A program made the translations under genes and the position numbers. 50,495 nt of DNA from an uncultured bacterium (GTDB lineage Bacteria > Bacillota > Clostridia > Oscillospirales > Oscillospiraceae). The stretch is taken from NCBI GenBank assembly GCA_946548895.1, contig CAMNQF010000027.1, forward strand, positions 1-50,495, given 5' to 3'. Positions within the stretch are counted from its first letter, which is position 1. Each line of letters starts with the position of its first letter. This document shows, piece by piece, positions 1-8,368 of the stretch. The notes under the pieces are model-generated. The model did no database searches and had not been told where the DNA came from. It was given only the letters and a program-made list of their open reading frames with translations.

Positions 1-360
1 GGGGCGGATGGTCTTGCCCGTCCAGTCCAGCCCCTCCACAAAGGAGAACACCGCCACCGGCAGGGTGCTCCAGTGGTTGGGGTAGCCCAAGTACACCGTG
101 TCGTACCCCTCCCAATCCTCCGGCCAAGCCTTCAGCTCCAGCCGCACACCGTGGATCAGGTCCTGCCGGGCCTGGTCGATGCAGCGGCAGTAATCCGGGG
201 CGTATTCCCGCACCGGCTCAATGCGGAAGATATCCGCCCGGGTGAGCACCCGCACCATTTCCGCCGCGATTTCCGTGTTGCCCACGGCCAGGTCGCGCAG
301 CTCGCCGCCCACCAGGTTCTGCCCCCGCCGGGAGTAATAGGCCACCAGCTGTCTGCCCAA
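1..360 (-). CDS. Flavodoxin-family protein, C-terminus cut by window edge
   Basis: Read on the minus strand from a TTG at 360, with AGGGGAGG nine bases upstream. A second in-frame TTG at 366 sits too close to that site. The protein begins with a flavodoxin-like strand and phosphate loop (QLVAYYSRRGQNLVGG). It later shows the YDTVYLGYPNHWSTLP segment typical of the flavodoxin_4 group, in which the FMN-contacting loop follows the third strand. The last residues visible are DWTGKTIRP, so roughly the final third lies outside the window. It is transcribed away from the LysR remnant at 480, a layout usual for a LysR regulator and its target. A cytoplasmic electron carrier or quinone/FMN reductase role is inferred from the family. 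The non-canonical start is less certain than the family. Confidence 0.75.
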   Translation of the reverse strand, partial: MGRQLVAYYSRRGQNLVGGELRDLAVGNTEIAAEMVRVLTRADIFRIEPVREYAPDYCRCIDQARQDLIHGVRLELKAWPEDWEGYDTVYLGYPNHWSTLPVAVFSFVEGLDWTGKTIRP

Positions 361-412
361 ACGCAAGCGCCTCCCCTGTCTCGTTCTGATTGGTATTGTA
401 CCGAAAAAAGGC

Positions 413-441
413 TTGCGGGGGAAGGAGAAAAAAGTTATAAT
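413..441 (+). promoter_or_regulatory. Predicted sigma-A promoter of the lysR remnant
   Basis: TTGCGG at 413-418, a 17-base spacer and a perfect TATAAT at 436-441, 39 bases before the ATG at 480. It lies in the gap between the divergent flavodoxin and LysR genes, so a LysR operator would be expected here too. Confidence 0.6.
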
Positions 442-479
442 AGGCCCAACCAAAAGGATAGAGCAAAGGGGGCCCGCTC

Positions 480-1174
480 ATGTACGACAAGCACTTAGAT
501 ACGTTTATCCAGACAGCTGATTCCGGCAGTTTTCTCAAGGCGTCTGAAAAAATGTTCATCTCCGCGGTGTGTCGCTGATGAACCCAGTGAATTTTCTCCT
601 GGAGCAATGGGGCAGGGCGGCCCAGCAGCACCCCAGCATCAAGCTGGAGATTGTCCCCTTTGAGGACACGGTGCCTGCCTTCAACGAGGTGCTGGACCAC
701 CTGGGGGAGAAAATCGACGTGATCTCCTGCCCCTACCAAACCACCTACTGGGGGGACCGTTACCAGTCCTTCCACCTGTTGGACCTGCCCCTGTGCGTGG
801 CCTGCGCCAAAACCCATCCCCTGGCGGGCAGGGAGCGCCTCACCTTTCAGGACCTGCATGGGGAGACGCTGTGGATGGCGGGCCGGGGGCTGTCCTCCTA
901 TCAGGACGAGGTGCGGGACGATTTGGAGCGGAACCACCCGGAAATCCATATCAAAAGCGCCCCGTATCTGGACACCAACACATTCAACCAGCTGGCGTCC
1001 TCCCAAGAGTTGCTTTTGTCCGCCGAGTGCTGGGGCGGGGTGCACCCGTTGCTGGCTACCATCCCCCTGGATTGTCCCTACACGATCCCCTACGGCCTGA
1101 TCTACGCCAAGGACCCGCCCCGTGAGGTCATGCAGTTCATCATGGCGGTGGGACAGGTCAACAAAACGGAGTAA
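480..1174 (+). pseudogene. LysR-family transcription regulator, broken by an internal deletion
   Basis: An ATG at 480 opens a typical LysR N-terminus (MYDKHLDTFIQTADSGSF, then LKASEKMFISA), but the frame stops at a TGA at 576-578 after 32 codons. The effector-binding part resumes in another frame at about 569 (VSLMNPVNFLLEQWG) and runs to 1174 with recognisable LysR substrate-domain sequence. A normal family member has about 290-300 residues; the two pieces together have about 230. Roughly 60 codons covering the recognition helix and linker are therefore missing, and the junction is also out of frame. The 3' fragment could only make a domain without DNA binding. The promoter upstream is intact, which suggests recent decay. 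The neighbouring flavodoxin probably was its target. Confidence 0.85.
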
Positions 1175-1180
1175 TCATTG

Positions 1181-1210
1181 GGAAAGCCCCGCCGAATGGC
1201 GGGGCTTTCC
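1181..1210. terminator. Bidirectional intrinsic terminator
   Basis: A perfect 13-bp stem (GGAAAGCCCCGCC and its complement) around a GAAT loop, between the convergent LysR remnant and XRE gene. Confidence 0.85.
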
Positions 1211-1223
1211 CTGATATACCAGT

Positions 1224-2189
1224 TTACCTTGATTGATCGTTAAGCCGATCTTTGAGCTTTTCTTTAAAGTATTGATTGAGCGGTACTTCCGGCAGCAAAG
1301 AACGGATCCGCCGCTTGATCGCCGCCAGCTTTTCCCCCTCGTATAGGCTCAGAAGGCACATGAGGAGATCAAGCTCATCCTCTTTGCCGCATACCTCCAG
1401 GACCGGCGGCAGGTATTGCTCAATAAGACCCCTTTCACCTGTTTCGGCGGCCGCGTGAATGAGCTGGCGCCAGATGGACAGATTTTTCCCGGAGGGTGGG
1501 AATATGATCTCCTCGACCGGGCCATCTGCCATCCCGATAGACAGGACCGTCTCATAGTCCTGCCGATCACACAGCATAGAAAGATAGCGCAGCAAAGAGA
1601 ACTCGCTCGGATTCTCCATCAAATCCTTTTTGCGTTCTGCCAGGGTCTCGCGGCCTCTGCCAATGCTGCCGCACAGCTGATCCCACTGCAGCCTCATACG
1701 CCGATACCATGGATGCTCTGGGTTGCCCTCTGTTTTTTGCACAAAACGGTCCGAGATTGCAAATGCCCGTTGAAATGCCTCCCGGCCTTGCTGGATCCAC
1801 ATATGCATTTTTTCCGCTTCCAGCCGATCCCGGTCCGATTCCAGTTCCGCAGGATCTCCCATGCCGCTTTTCAGGTAGGCATCGATCGTCTGGAGTTGGG
1901 AGTCGATGTATTCCATGGCCTCCTGAAATGACCGGCCGTCCCGCAATACCGAGTATTTGCAGACCAGATCCTCTGTGCGCTCCAGGGAAGTCAGCCCGAA
2001 AAGCTCATCGATGCTTACGCCGAAAAATGTGGCAATCTTCGGCAGCAGCGTGATCTCCGGCGCACCGTTGCCTACCTCCCACCGGGATACGGTCTGCGGA
2101 GTCAGAAAGAGGTATTCCGCCAGTTCCGTCTGTGTGATATTCTTGCCCTGTCTGAGCAGGGCAATTTTTTCTCCGATTGTCAGATTCAT
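1224..2189 (-). CDS. XRE-family helix-turn-helix regulator with long C-terminal helical domain
   Basis: A 321-residue cytoplasmic DNA-binding protein. Residues about 7-62 form a clear HTH_3 (Xre/Cro) domain: IGEKIALLRQGKNITQTELA, followed by TPQTVSRWEVGNGAPEITLL. The rest, rich in Glu, Arg and Leu, looks alpha-helical and repeat-like (TPR-type arrays are common in such regulators) and probably senses a peptide or partner; no enzyme motif is visible. The ATG at 2189 follows a GGAGGGACTTC ribosome site. A promoter is visible just upstream. The gene is divergent from the alcohol dehydrogenase operon, so it may control that operon, but this is only inference from position. Confidence 0.85.
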   Translation of the reverse strand: MNLTIGEKIALLRQGKNITQTELAEYLFLTPQTVSRWEVGNGAPEITLLPKIATFFGVSIDELFGLTSLERTEDLVCKYSVLRDGRSFQEAMEYIDSQLQTIDAYLKSGMGDPAELESDRDRLEAEKMHMWIQQGREAFQRAFAISDRFVQKTEGNPEHPWYRRMRLQWDQLCGSIGRGRETLAERKKDLMENPSEFSLLRYLSMLCDRQDYETVLSIGMADGPVEEIIFPPSGKNLSIWRQLIHAAAETGERGLIEQYLPPVLEVCGKEDELDLLMCLLSLYEGEKLAAIKRRIRSLLPEVPLNQYFKEKLKDRLNDQSR

Positions 2190-2232
2190 GAAGTCCCTCC
2201 ATACTTGTTGTTAAGAGCTGCCCTTTAGCCAT

Positions 2233-2261
2233 AGTGTAACATATCAAAACAGCGCTGCCAA
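2233..2261 (-). promoter_or_regulatory. Predicted promoter of the XRE regulator
   Basis: On the minus strand, TTGGCA (2261-2256), a 17-base spacer, then TACACT (2238-2233), 44 bases before the ATG at 2189. Confidence 0.5.
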
Positions 2262-2310
2262 ACAAGTCTCTCTTGTAAAATTTGCAACAACTAATTGACA
2301 ACCGAAAAAT

Positions 2311-2380
2311 GGTTATAACCTGAAGGTTCAAACCTTATAACCAGATGGAACTTCTCAAGAGGTTCCGTCTCGTTTATAAT
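2311..2380 (+). promoter_or_regulatory. Operator-like dyads and -10 box upstream of the alcohol dehydrogenase operon
   Basis: Two inverted repeats lie in tandem. GGTTATAA (2311-2318) pairs with TTATAACC (2335-2342). The 20-base dyad at 2347-2366 has arms GGAAC/GTTCC and near-complete inner symmetry. A perfect TATAAT follows at 2375-2380, with only a poor -35 (TTCTCA, 2352-2357) inside the second dyad. A dyad over a weak -35 fits an activator-dependent promoter (MerR or AraC style). The regulator is not identified. Confidence 0.45.
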
Positions 2381-2410
2381 TTTGCCCAGGGACAGAAAGG
2401 AGCGTGCCTC

Positions 2411-3574
2411 ATGAACAATTTTATCTACGAAAACAAAACCAAAGTGATTTTTGGAAAGGGCGGCGCAAAGGAGTACCTGCGCTACCTGCTGGAGGGATAC
2501 GGTGAAACGGTGATGCTGGCCTACGGCGGCGGCTCCATCCAAAAAAACGGCGTGTATGATGAGATCACCGCCATCCTCACCGCCGCCGGGAAAACGGTGG
2601 TGGAGTTCCCCGGCATTATGCCCAACCCCACCTACGCCAAGGTGCAGGAGGGGGCAAAGCTGGCCCGGGACAACGGTGTGGACTTCATCCTGGCGGTGGG
2701 CGGGGGCAGCGTCATCGACTGCTGCAAGATCGTCGCCGCCCAGGCCGTGCTGGACGAGGATATCTGGGAGCTGGAGATGGATAAGCACGGTACGCCCGCC
2801 CGGTTCCTCCCCATGGGAAGCATCGTCACCGTGTCCGGCACCGGCAGCGAGATGAACAACGGCGCGGTCATCACCAACGAGGAGAAGAAGATCAAGTGCG
2901 GGATGCTGGGGGCAGCCAACGACTTCGCCCTGCTGGACCCAAGCTATACCATGTCCGTACCCTTCACCCAGGTGCTCTCCGGCGCGTTTGACACCCTGAG
3001 CCACGCCATGGAGACCTACTTCGGGAAGCCCCATGACTGTAATAATCTCTCCGATGATCTGAGCGAGGCCGTCATGCGCTCCGTCATCGCCAACACCCGC
3101 CGCCTGCTGGCCGAGCCGGACAGCTATGAGGCCAGGAGCGAACTGATGTGGGCGTCCTCCATGGCGGAAAACGGGATTTTGAAAATCGGAAAGGTCACCG
3201 ACTTCCAGTGCCACCAGATGGAGCACCAGCTGGGGGCCTATACCGACTGCAACCACGGCGCGGGGCTGGCGGCGCTCCACCCGGTGCTGTACCGGCACAT
3301 CTACAAAGAGGCGGCGCCTAAGTTCAAGCGCTTTGCCACCCGGGTCTGGGGCATCGACCCGGCGGGCAAATCGGACGAAAAGGTGGCCGCTGCGGGGGTG
3401 GAGGCGTTGGCGGACTTCATCCGGGAGATCGGCCTGCCCGCCTCTCTCCGGGAGATGGGCATCCCCGAGGACACCGACCTGGCGGCCATTGCCAACTCCA
3501 CCAACCTGACGGCGGGCTGCTGCAAAAAACTGAGCCGGGAAGAGGTCTTGCAGATCTTCCAGGAGGCGTTCTGA
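2411..3574 (+). CDS. Iron-containing alcohol dehydrogenase (butanol dehydrogenase / YqhD type)
   Basis: A 387-residue group III alcohol dehydrogenase that reduces aldehydes to alcohols with NAD(P)H. The dinucleotide-binding region holds the GGGS motif (AVGGGSVIDCCKIVA), and the TVSGTGSEMNNGAVITN segment is characteristic of the family. Metal ligands are visible as Asp and His in FDTLSHAMETYFG and two His in QMEHQLGAYTDCNHGAG. The ATG at 2411 follows GAAAGGAG and gives the expected family length. It is the first gene of a run of six; the next gene overlaps its stop (TGATG). The context of flavodoxin, FMN reductase and aldo/keto reductase suggests a reductive aldehyde or electrophile detoxification operon, which is inference. 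Confidence 0.92.
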   Translation: MNNFIYENKTKVIFGKGGAKEYLRYLLEGYGETVMLAYGGGSIQKNGVYDEITAILTAAGKTVVEFPGIMPNPTYAKVQEGAKLARDNGVDFILAVGGGSVIDCCKIVAAQAVLDEDIWELEMDKHGTPARFLPMGSIVTVSGTGSEMNNGAVITNEEKKIKCGMLGAANDFALLDPSYTMSVPFTQVLSGAFDTLSHAMETYFGKPHDCNNLSDDLSEAVMRSVIANTRRLLAEPDSYEARSELMWASSMAENGILKIGKVTDFQCHQMEHQLGAYTDCNHGAGLAALHPVLYRHIYKEAAPKFKRFATRVWGIDPAGKSDEKVAAAGVEALADFIREIGLPASLREMGIPEDTDLAAIANSTNLTAGCCKKLSREEVLQIFQEAF

Positions 3575-4224
3575 TGGAGAAAAGGCGCAAATTGATCCTT
3601 GCATTCATCATAAACGCCGCCATTGTGGTGCTGGAATTGGTGGCGCTGGCGCTGAACTTGATGGAGCATGGCCTGGGAAACTTCGCGTTCTACACCCAGG
3701 ACAGCAACTATCTGGCTGCGGCGGCAAGCCTGCTCTACTGCGTCTATGCCGTGAAAAGTCTGCGCGGGAGCGATGAAATGCCCCAATGGGTGGGCACCCT
3801 CCGCTACATATCGGTCAGCTGCCTGATGGTGACCCTCTTTGTCGTGCTGCTTGTGCTGATGCCCATGTTGGGAGAAAACGCCCTCTTTATGCTGTACGGC
3901 GGTTCCATGCTCTACCAGCACACCATCTGTCCCATTTTAGCGGCGGTGTCCTTTTTCGCGCTGGAAGGGTGGGAGCCGTTTCCAAAGCGCGCCATCGTGA
4001 AGGCACTGATCCCCACGCTGGCCTACGCGCTGGTGGCGGTCATCCTCAATGTCCTCCGGGTGATCGAGGGCCCCTACCCATTCCTAATGGTGTACGCCCA
4101 GCCCTGGTATACGTCCGTACTCTGGTGCGTTGTAATCCTGGGTATCGCGGCCATTCTCGCGCTGGGCGTACGGAGCCTGTACAATTTCATCACAAAATCG
4201 AAACATAAGGAGAGAGCGAAATGA
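3574..4224 (+). CDS. Polytopic membrane protein of unknown function
   Basis: A 216-residue protein with about six hydrophobic segments: LILAFIINAAIVVLELVALA near the N-terminus, then segments near residues 42-58, 75-95, 110-130, 150-170 and 185-205. It has a short basic C-terminal tail (ITKSKHKERAK). A conserved-looking YTQDSNYLAA follows the first membrane segment, as in the small integral membrane proteins often linked to oxidoreductases in Firmicutes. No catalytic motif is recognised. The start overlaps the dehydrogenase stop, and its own stop overlaps the next ATG (ATGA), so translation is coupled to both neighbours. Confidence 0.8.
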   Translation: MEKRRKLILAFIINAAIVVLELVALALNLMEHGLGNFAFYTQDSNYLAAAASLLYCVYAVKSLRGSDEMPQWVGTLRYISVSCLMVTLFVVLLVLMPMLGENALFMLYGGSMLYQHTICPILAAVSFFALEGWEPFPKRAIVKALIPTLAYALVAVILNVLRVIEGPYPFLMVYAQPWYTSVLWCVVILGIAAILALGVRSLYNFITKSKHKERAK

Positions 4225-4751
4225 AAAAGATTCTCATGTTGTCCGCCAGCCCCCGGAAGGGGGGCAATTCCGACCTGCTGTGCGACGCCTTTGCCCAGGG
4301 GGCCAGGGAGGCGGGGCACGAGGTTGAAAAAGTCTATGTTCAGGACCAGAAAATCGGCGGCTGCATGGCCTGCTACGGCTGCCGGGGCACCGGCGTGTGC
4401 GTCCAGAAGGACGACATGGCCACCATCCTGGACAAGCTGGCGGCGGCGGACGTCATCGTGCTGGCCACCCCGGTGTACTTCTACGCCATGGACGGCCAGC
4501 TCAAGACCCTGATTGACCGCACCCTGCCCCGGTACACCGAAATCCGAAACAAGGACTTCTATTTCATCGCCACCGCCGCCGCGGGGGCCAAAGCCATGGA
4601 GCGCACCATGGACGGCCTGGAGGGTTTCACCGACTGCCTGCCCGGAGCCAAGGTGAAAGCGAAGATCTACGGCTCCGGCGTGTACCAGAAGGGCGAGGTG
4701 AAGGACACGCCCGCGTACAAGACGGCCTATGAGGCCGGACGGAAGGCGTGA
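4221..4751 (+). CDS. NAD(P)H-dependent FMN reductase / iron-sulfur flavoprotein-like
   Basis: A 176-residue flavodoxin-fold protein. The N-terminal MKKILMLSASPRKGGNSDLL is the classical NADPH-dependent FMN reductase phosphate-binding loop. ATPVYFYAMDGQLKTLIDRT is the second FMN-contacting stretch. Between them, GCMACYGCRGTGVC holds four closely spaced cysteines, as in iron-sulfur flavoproteins and related two-electron reductases. It probably reduces FMN, quinones or nitro compounds in the cytoplasm. The ATG overlaps the stop of the membrane protein. It sits in the redox operon between the alcohol dehydrogenase and a secreted flavodoxin, which supports a role in electron supply. Confidence 0.9.
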   Translation: MKKILMLSASPRKGGNSDLLCDAFAQGAREAGHEVEKVYVQDQKIGGCMACYGCRGTGVCVQKDDMATILDKLAAADVIVLATPVYFYAMDGQLKTLIDRTLPRYTEIRNKDFYFIATAAAGAKAMERTMDGLEGFTDCLPGAKVKAKIYGSGVYQKGEVKDTPAYKTAYEAGRKA

Positions 4752-4771
4752 GCGGCATGAAAAGGAGTGTT

Positions 4772-5905
4772 ATGATGAAAAACTGGAAGCGGGCGATTAC
4801 GCTGATTCTGGCGCTGGCCATGGCGTTGGCGTTGAGCATCCCCGGCTTTGCCGCCAATGCGGACTACTCCGACGTCTCCCCGGACGCCTGGTATGCCGGG
4901 GCGGTAGACTATGTGACGCGGCACGAACTGATGAACGGCGTGGGAAACGGGCGCTTCAACCCCGGCGGCAGCACCAGCCGGGCCATGCTGGTCACCACCC
5001 TGTGGCGGATGAGGGGCGAGCCGGTGGTCAACTACCTGATGCAGTTTTCCGACGTGCCCGGGGGGACGTGGTACACCGAGGCGGTGCGCTGGGCGGCGTC
5101 GGAACGGATCGCAGAGGGCTATAACGGCCGCTTCAGCCCCGATGACCCGGTGAGCCGGGAGCAGCTGGTCGCCATGCTGTGGCGGTATGCGGGAAGCCCC
5201 GCCGCGGAACCGGGCCAGGACTTCACCGACGAGGGCGATATCTCCGACTACGCCGCCCAGGCGGTGGACTGGGCCCGGGCCAGCGGCGTGGTGAACGGCA
5301 AGGACGGCAACCGCTTTGATCCCCAGGGCTCCGCCACCCGGGCGGAGGTGGCCGCCATTCTGCAAAATTTCCAGGCGCTGGAGGAGATGCCCGATCCTGG
5401 CCCCGCGCCCTCCACCGGCGGCAAGGCCCTGGTGGTCTACTTCTCCGCCACCGGCAGCACAGAGCGGGTGGCCGGGTACATCGCGGAGGCCCTGAACGCC
5501 GGCCAGTTTGAGCTGGTTCCCGTGAACCCCTACACTTCTGCCGATTTGAATTGGACCGAGCCTTCCAGCCGCGTGAATGACGAGCATGACGATGAAAGCC
5601 TGCGGGATGTGAAGCTGACGGCCAACACGGTAGACAACTGGGCGGATTACGACACGGTTTTCATCGGCTACCCCATCTGGTGGGGCATCGCCGCCTGGCC
5701 GGTGAACGACTTTGTGAAGAACAACGACTTCACCGGGAAAACGGTGATTCCCTTCTGCACCTCCTCCAGCTCCGGCCTAGGGCAGAGCGGCGAGCTGCTG
5801 GCGGAGATGGCCGGAACGGGCGATTGGCAGGCCGGCCAGCGGTTCTCCTCCGGGGCCTCTCGGGAGCAGGTGGCACAGTGGGTGAGTGGCCTGGGGTTGG
5901 GTTGA
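4772..5905 (+). CDS. Secreted SLH-domain flavodoxin fusion
   Basis: About 377 residues from the ATG at 4772, preceded by AAAGGAG; GTG 4748 and ATG 4757 lack a good site. A signal peptide (MMKNWKRAITLILALAMALA, then LSIPGFAANA) is followed by three SLH repeats: DYSDVSPDAWYAGAVDYV, SDVPGGTWYTEAVRWAA and TDEGDISDYAAQAVDWARAS. A Pro-rich linker leads to a complete flavodoxin domain: KALVVYFSATGSTERVAGYI as phosphate loop and DTVFIGYPIWWGIAAWPVND as flavin loop. SLH repeats bind pyruvylated secondary cell-wall polymers, so the flavodoxin should be displayed outside the membrane. Flavodoxins are normally cytoplasmic, which makes the fusion unusual. It may accept electrons from a membrane-bound donor. 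Confidence 0.88.
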   Translation: MMKNWKRAITLILALAMALALSIPGFAANADYSDVSPDAWYAGAVDYVTRHELMNGVGNGRFNPGGSTSRAMLVTTLWRMRGEPVVNYLMQFSDVPGGTWYTEAVRWAASERIAEGYNGRFSPDDPVSREQLVAMLWRYAGSPAAEPGQDFTDEGDISDYAAQAVDWARASGVVNGKDGNRFDPQGSATRAEVAAILQNFQALEEMPDPGPAPSTGGKALVVYFSATGSTERVAGYIAEALNAGQFELVPVNPYTSADLNWTEPSSRVNDEHDDESLRDVKLTANTVDNWADYDTVFIGYPIWWGIAAWPVNDFVKNNDFTGKTVIPFCTSSSSGLGQSGELLAEMAGTGDWQAGQRFSSGASREQVAQWVSGLGLG

Positions 5906-5950
5906 GCCCTCAGCCAAACAAGGAAGCACCGCCATGAGGAAAGGACAGAA

Positions 5951-8350
5951 ATGATGAAACGTTTGTTATCGCTTTTGGCAGCGTCTGCCCTGATGGTTTC
6001 TCTGTGGGGCTGTGGGAACAACGCCAATCAGCCCGGGCCGGATCAGGCGGCTCGGGCTGACGCCGCACAGGCCAAGGGGGAAACGATTGTGACAAAGGAT
6101 ACTACCGTGGGCGAGGTCATCGCGAATCCGGCGCTGGAGGGCTTTGGCCGCCTGCTGTTCCCGGTGGACCGAAATGTGCCGGATCACATGACGCTGGCCG
6201 AGGTGAGCTCCAGCGGCGTCTATGTGTGGTACAGCCACATCCAGCCGGACAAGACAGTGGACATTATCAACGACGTGATCGGCCGCGCTGAACAGGGAGA
6301 GCAGGTCTTTTTCCCCATCTACACCGAGGCGGAGATGGACACCGACCCCTCCAAGCGGGACACGGGACTGTTTTTCTTCCGGGGCGATCCGGGGGAGAAG
6401 TTTGCCGTGGTGAACGCGGGCGGCGGCTTCATGTATGTGGGCGCCATGCACGACAGCTTCCCCCACGCGCTGGAATTGAGTAAAATGGGGTACAACGCCT
6501 TCACGCTGATCTACCGCCCCGACGACCCCTATACCGATCTGGCCCAGGCCATTGCCTACATCTACGACCACGCCGGCGAGCTCCAGGTGGATCCCGAGGG
6601 CTACTCCCTGTGGGGCGGCTCCGCCGGGGCGCGGATGGCGGCGGCGCTGGGCAATGGGGACGCTATGGCCGCCTTTGGCCGCCCAGATATCCCCCAGGCG
6701 GCGGCCGTCATCATGCAGTATACCGGGTATACCACAGTCTCTGAAAAAGACGCGCCCACCTATGCCTGCGTGGGCACCAGTGACGGCATCGCCAGCTGGC
6801 GCACCATGCAGTCCCGGCTGGAGAGGTTGGAAGCGCTGGGCATTCCCACCGAGTTCCACGCCTACGAGGGCCTGGGCCACGGCTTCGGCCTGGGTACGGG
6901 CACCGCGGCGGAGGGCTGGATCGAGGACGCAGTGAACTTCTGGGAGGACCGCACCGGGGGAAGCCCCTTCCGGGACGTGGCCCCCACCGCCTGGTACGCG
7001 GAGGCGGCGGCCTTTGTAAACGAAAAGGGCCTGATGGGCGGCGTCTCGGACGCCGCCTTCGGCCCGGAGGAAGCCATGAGCCGGGCCATGCTGGCCACCG
7101 TGCTGTGGCGTATGGCGGAGCGTCCGGCAGCGGACGGCCCCATCCCATTTTCCGACGTGCCCGAGGGGGCCTGGTACACGCGGGCAGTGCGCTGGGCCGC
7201 GTCGGCGGGCCTGCTCTCCGGCTATGGCGGCGGGCGCTTCGGGGCGAACGACCCCGTCACCCGGGAGCAGATCGCCGCCATCCTCTGGCGGTATGAGGGA
7301 AGCCCCTGGGCGGACACGGGCACTGACTTTGCCGATGAGGCCGATATCTCCCCTTGGGCGGTGACAGCGGTGAACTGGGCCCGGGCCAGCGGCATCCTCC
7401 ATGGAAGGGACGGCAACCGCTTTGCACCGCGGGACAGCGCCAGCCGGGCCGAGGTGGCAACCATCCTGATGAACTACCTCCAGGCAAAGGAGGGGCAGCC
7501 GGGGGGCGGCCCTGCCGTTACCCCTTCCCGGCCCGGCGGTGATACGGTGGCCACGGCGGCGGTGACGCCCCATGAACAGCAGACGTTGTACCTCTGGGAG
7601 GAGGGCAGTGCCCCGGCGGTGACAGAATACACCGTCAACAACGGCAATTACAGCGACGATCCCGATTTCCGGCCCTACCTGACCTTTTACCCCGTGCCCG
7701 AGGGGACGGCGGTCAAAGGCGCGGTGCTGATCTGCCCCGGCGGGGCGTTTATGTACCGCAGCGACGGGCCGGAGGGGGTGTCGGTGGCCCAGGCGTTGAG
7801 CCAGCGGGGCTATCAGAGCTTCGTGGTGGACTACCGCCTGCGGCCCTACACCCAGCAGGAGGGGGCGCTGGACCTGGCCCGGGCGGTGCGGTTCGTCCGC
7901 GCCCATGCGGAGGAGTACGGCATCGACGAGAAGGACATCGCCGTGATGGGCTTTTCCGCCGGGGGAATTCTGGCCGGGGAAATGCTGCTCCACTGGGACG
8001 GCACGGTAAGCCCTGACACACTTGACCCTGGCTATACCCCCGATGAGCTGGATCAGGTGAGCGCCGACGCGGCGGCGGACGGGATGATCTACTCCTTCTA
8101 TGGCCGCCTCAGCGTGGGCACCACCGATGTGGAGCTGCTGCGCTCCGGGGAACTGCCGCCCACCTTCTACTGCTACGGAACCCGGGATCCATTCTACCGG
8201 CAGTTTCTGGCCAACGCCGACGCGGCGGAACAGGCCGGGGTGCGGGTGGAGCGGCTCCAGCTGGACGATATGCCCCACGGCTTTGGAGCGAGGGGCGGCT
8301 GGATACCGGCCTATGATGAATTCTTGACTGAGATATTCCAAAATAATTGA
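5951..8350 (+). CDS. Surface lipoprotein with esterase - three SLH - esterase architecture
   Basis: A 799-residue exported protein. The N-terminus MMKRLLSLLAASALMVSLWG leads to Cys21, a probable lipobox with an atypical Trp before Gly. Residues about 45-335 form an alpha/beta-hydrolase domain with nucleophile elbow LWGGSAGARMA and a terminal GLGHGFG histidine. Residues about 340-510 hold three SLH repeats (FRDVAPTAWYAEAAAF and two more). Residues about 540-799 form a second hydrolase with GGAFMY, GFSAGG, DPFYR and MPHGFG motifs (Ser, Asp, His). Both hydrolases resemble acetyl-xylan or carbohydrate esterases, so they may deacylate cell-wall or dietary glycans at the surface. The ATG follows AAAGGACAGAA. 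It is in the same run as the SLH-flavodoxin. Confidence 0.87.
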   Translation: MMKRLLSLLAASALMVSLWGCGNNANQPGPDQAARADAAQAKGETIVTKDTTVGEVIANPALEGFGRLLFPVDRNVPDHMTLAEVSSSGVYVWYSHIQPDKTVDIINDVIGRAEQGEQVFFPIYTEAEMDTDPSKRDTGLFFFRGDPGEKFAVVNAGGGFMYVGAMHDSFPHALELSKMGYNAFTLIYRPDDPYTDLAQAIAYIYDHAGELQVDPEGYSLWGGSAGARMAAALGNGDAMAAFGRPDIPQAAAVIMQYTGYTTVSEKDAPTYACVGTSDGIASWRTMQSRLERLEALGIPTEFHAYEGLGHGFGLGTGTAAEGWIEDAVNFWEDRTGGSPFRDVAPTAWYAEAAAFVNEKGLMGGVSDAAFGPEEAMSRAMLATVLWRMAERPAADGPIPFSDVPEGAWYTRAVRWAASAGLLSGYGGGRFGANDPVTREQIAAILWRYEGSPWADTGTDFADEADISPWAVTAVNWARASGILHGRDGNRFAPRDSASRAEVATILMNYLQAKEGQPGGGPAVTPSRPGGDTVATAAVTPHEQQTLYLWEEGSAPAVTEYTVNNGNYSDDPDFRPYLTFYPVPEGTAVKGAVLICPGGAFMYRSDGPEGVSVAQALSQRGYQSFVVDYRLRPYTQQEGALDLARAVRFVRAHAEEYGIDEKDIAVMGFSAGGILAGEMLLHWDGTVSPDTLDPGYTPDELDQVSADAAADGMIYSFYGRLSVGTTDVELLRSGELPPTFYCYGTRDPFYRQFLANADAAEQAGVRVERLQLDDMPHGFGARGGWIPAYDEFLTEIFQNN

Positions 8351-8368
8351 CAACAGGGAGGAAACAGC

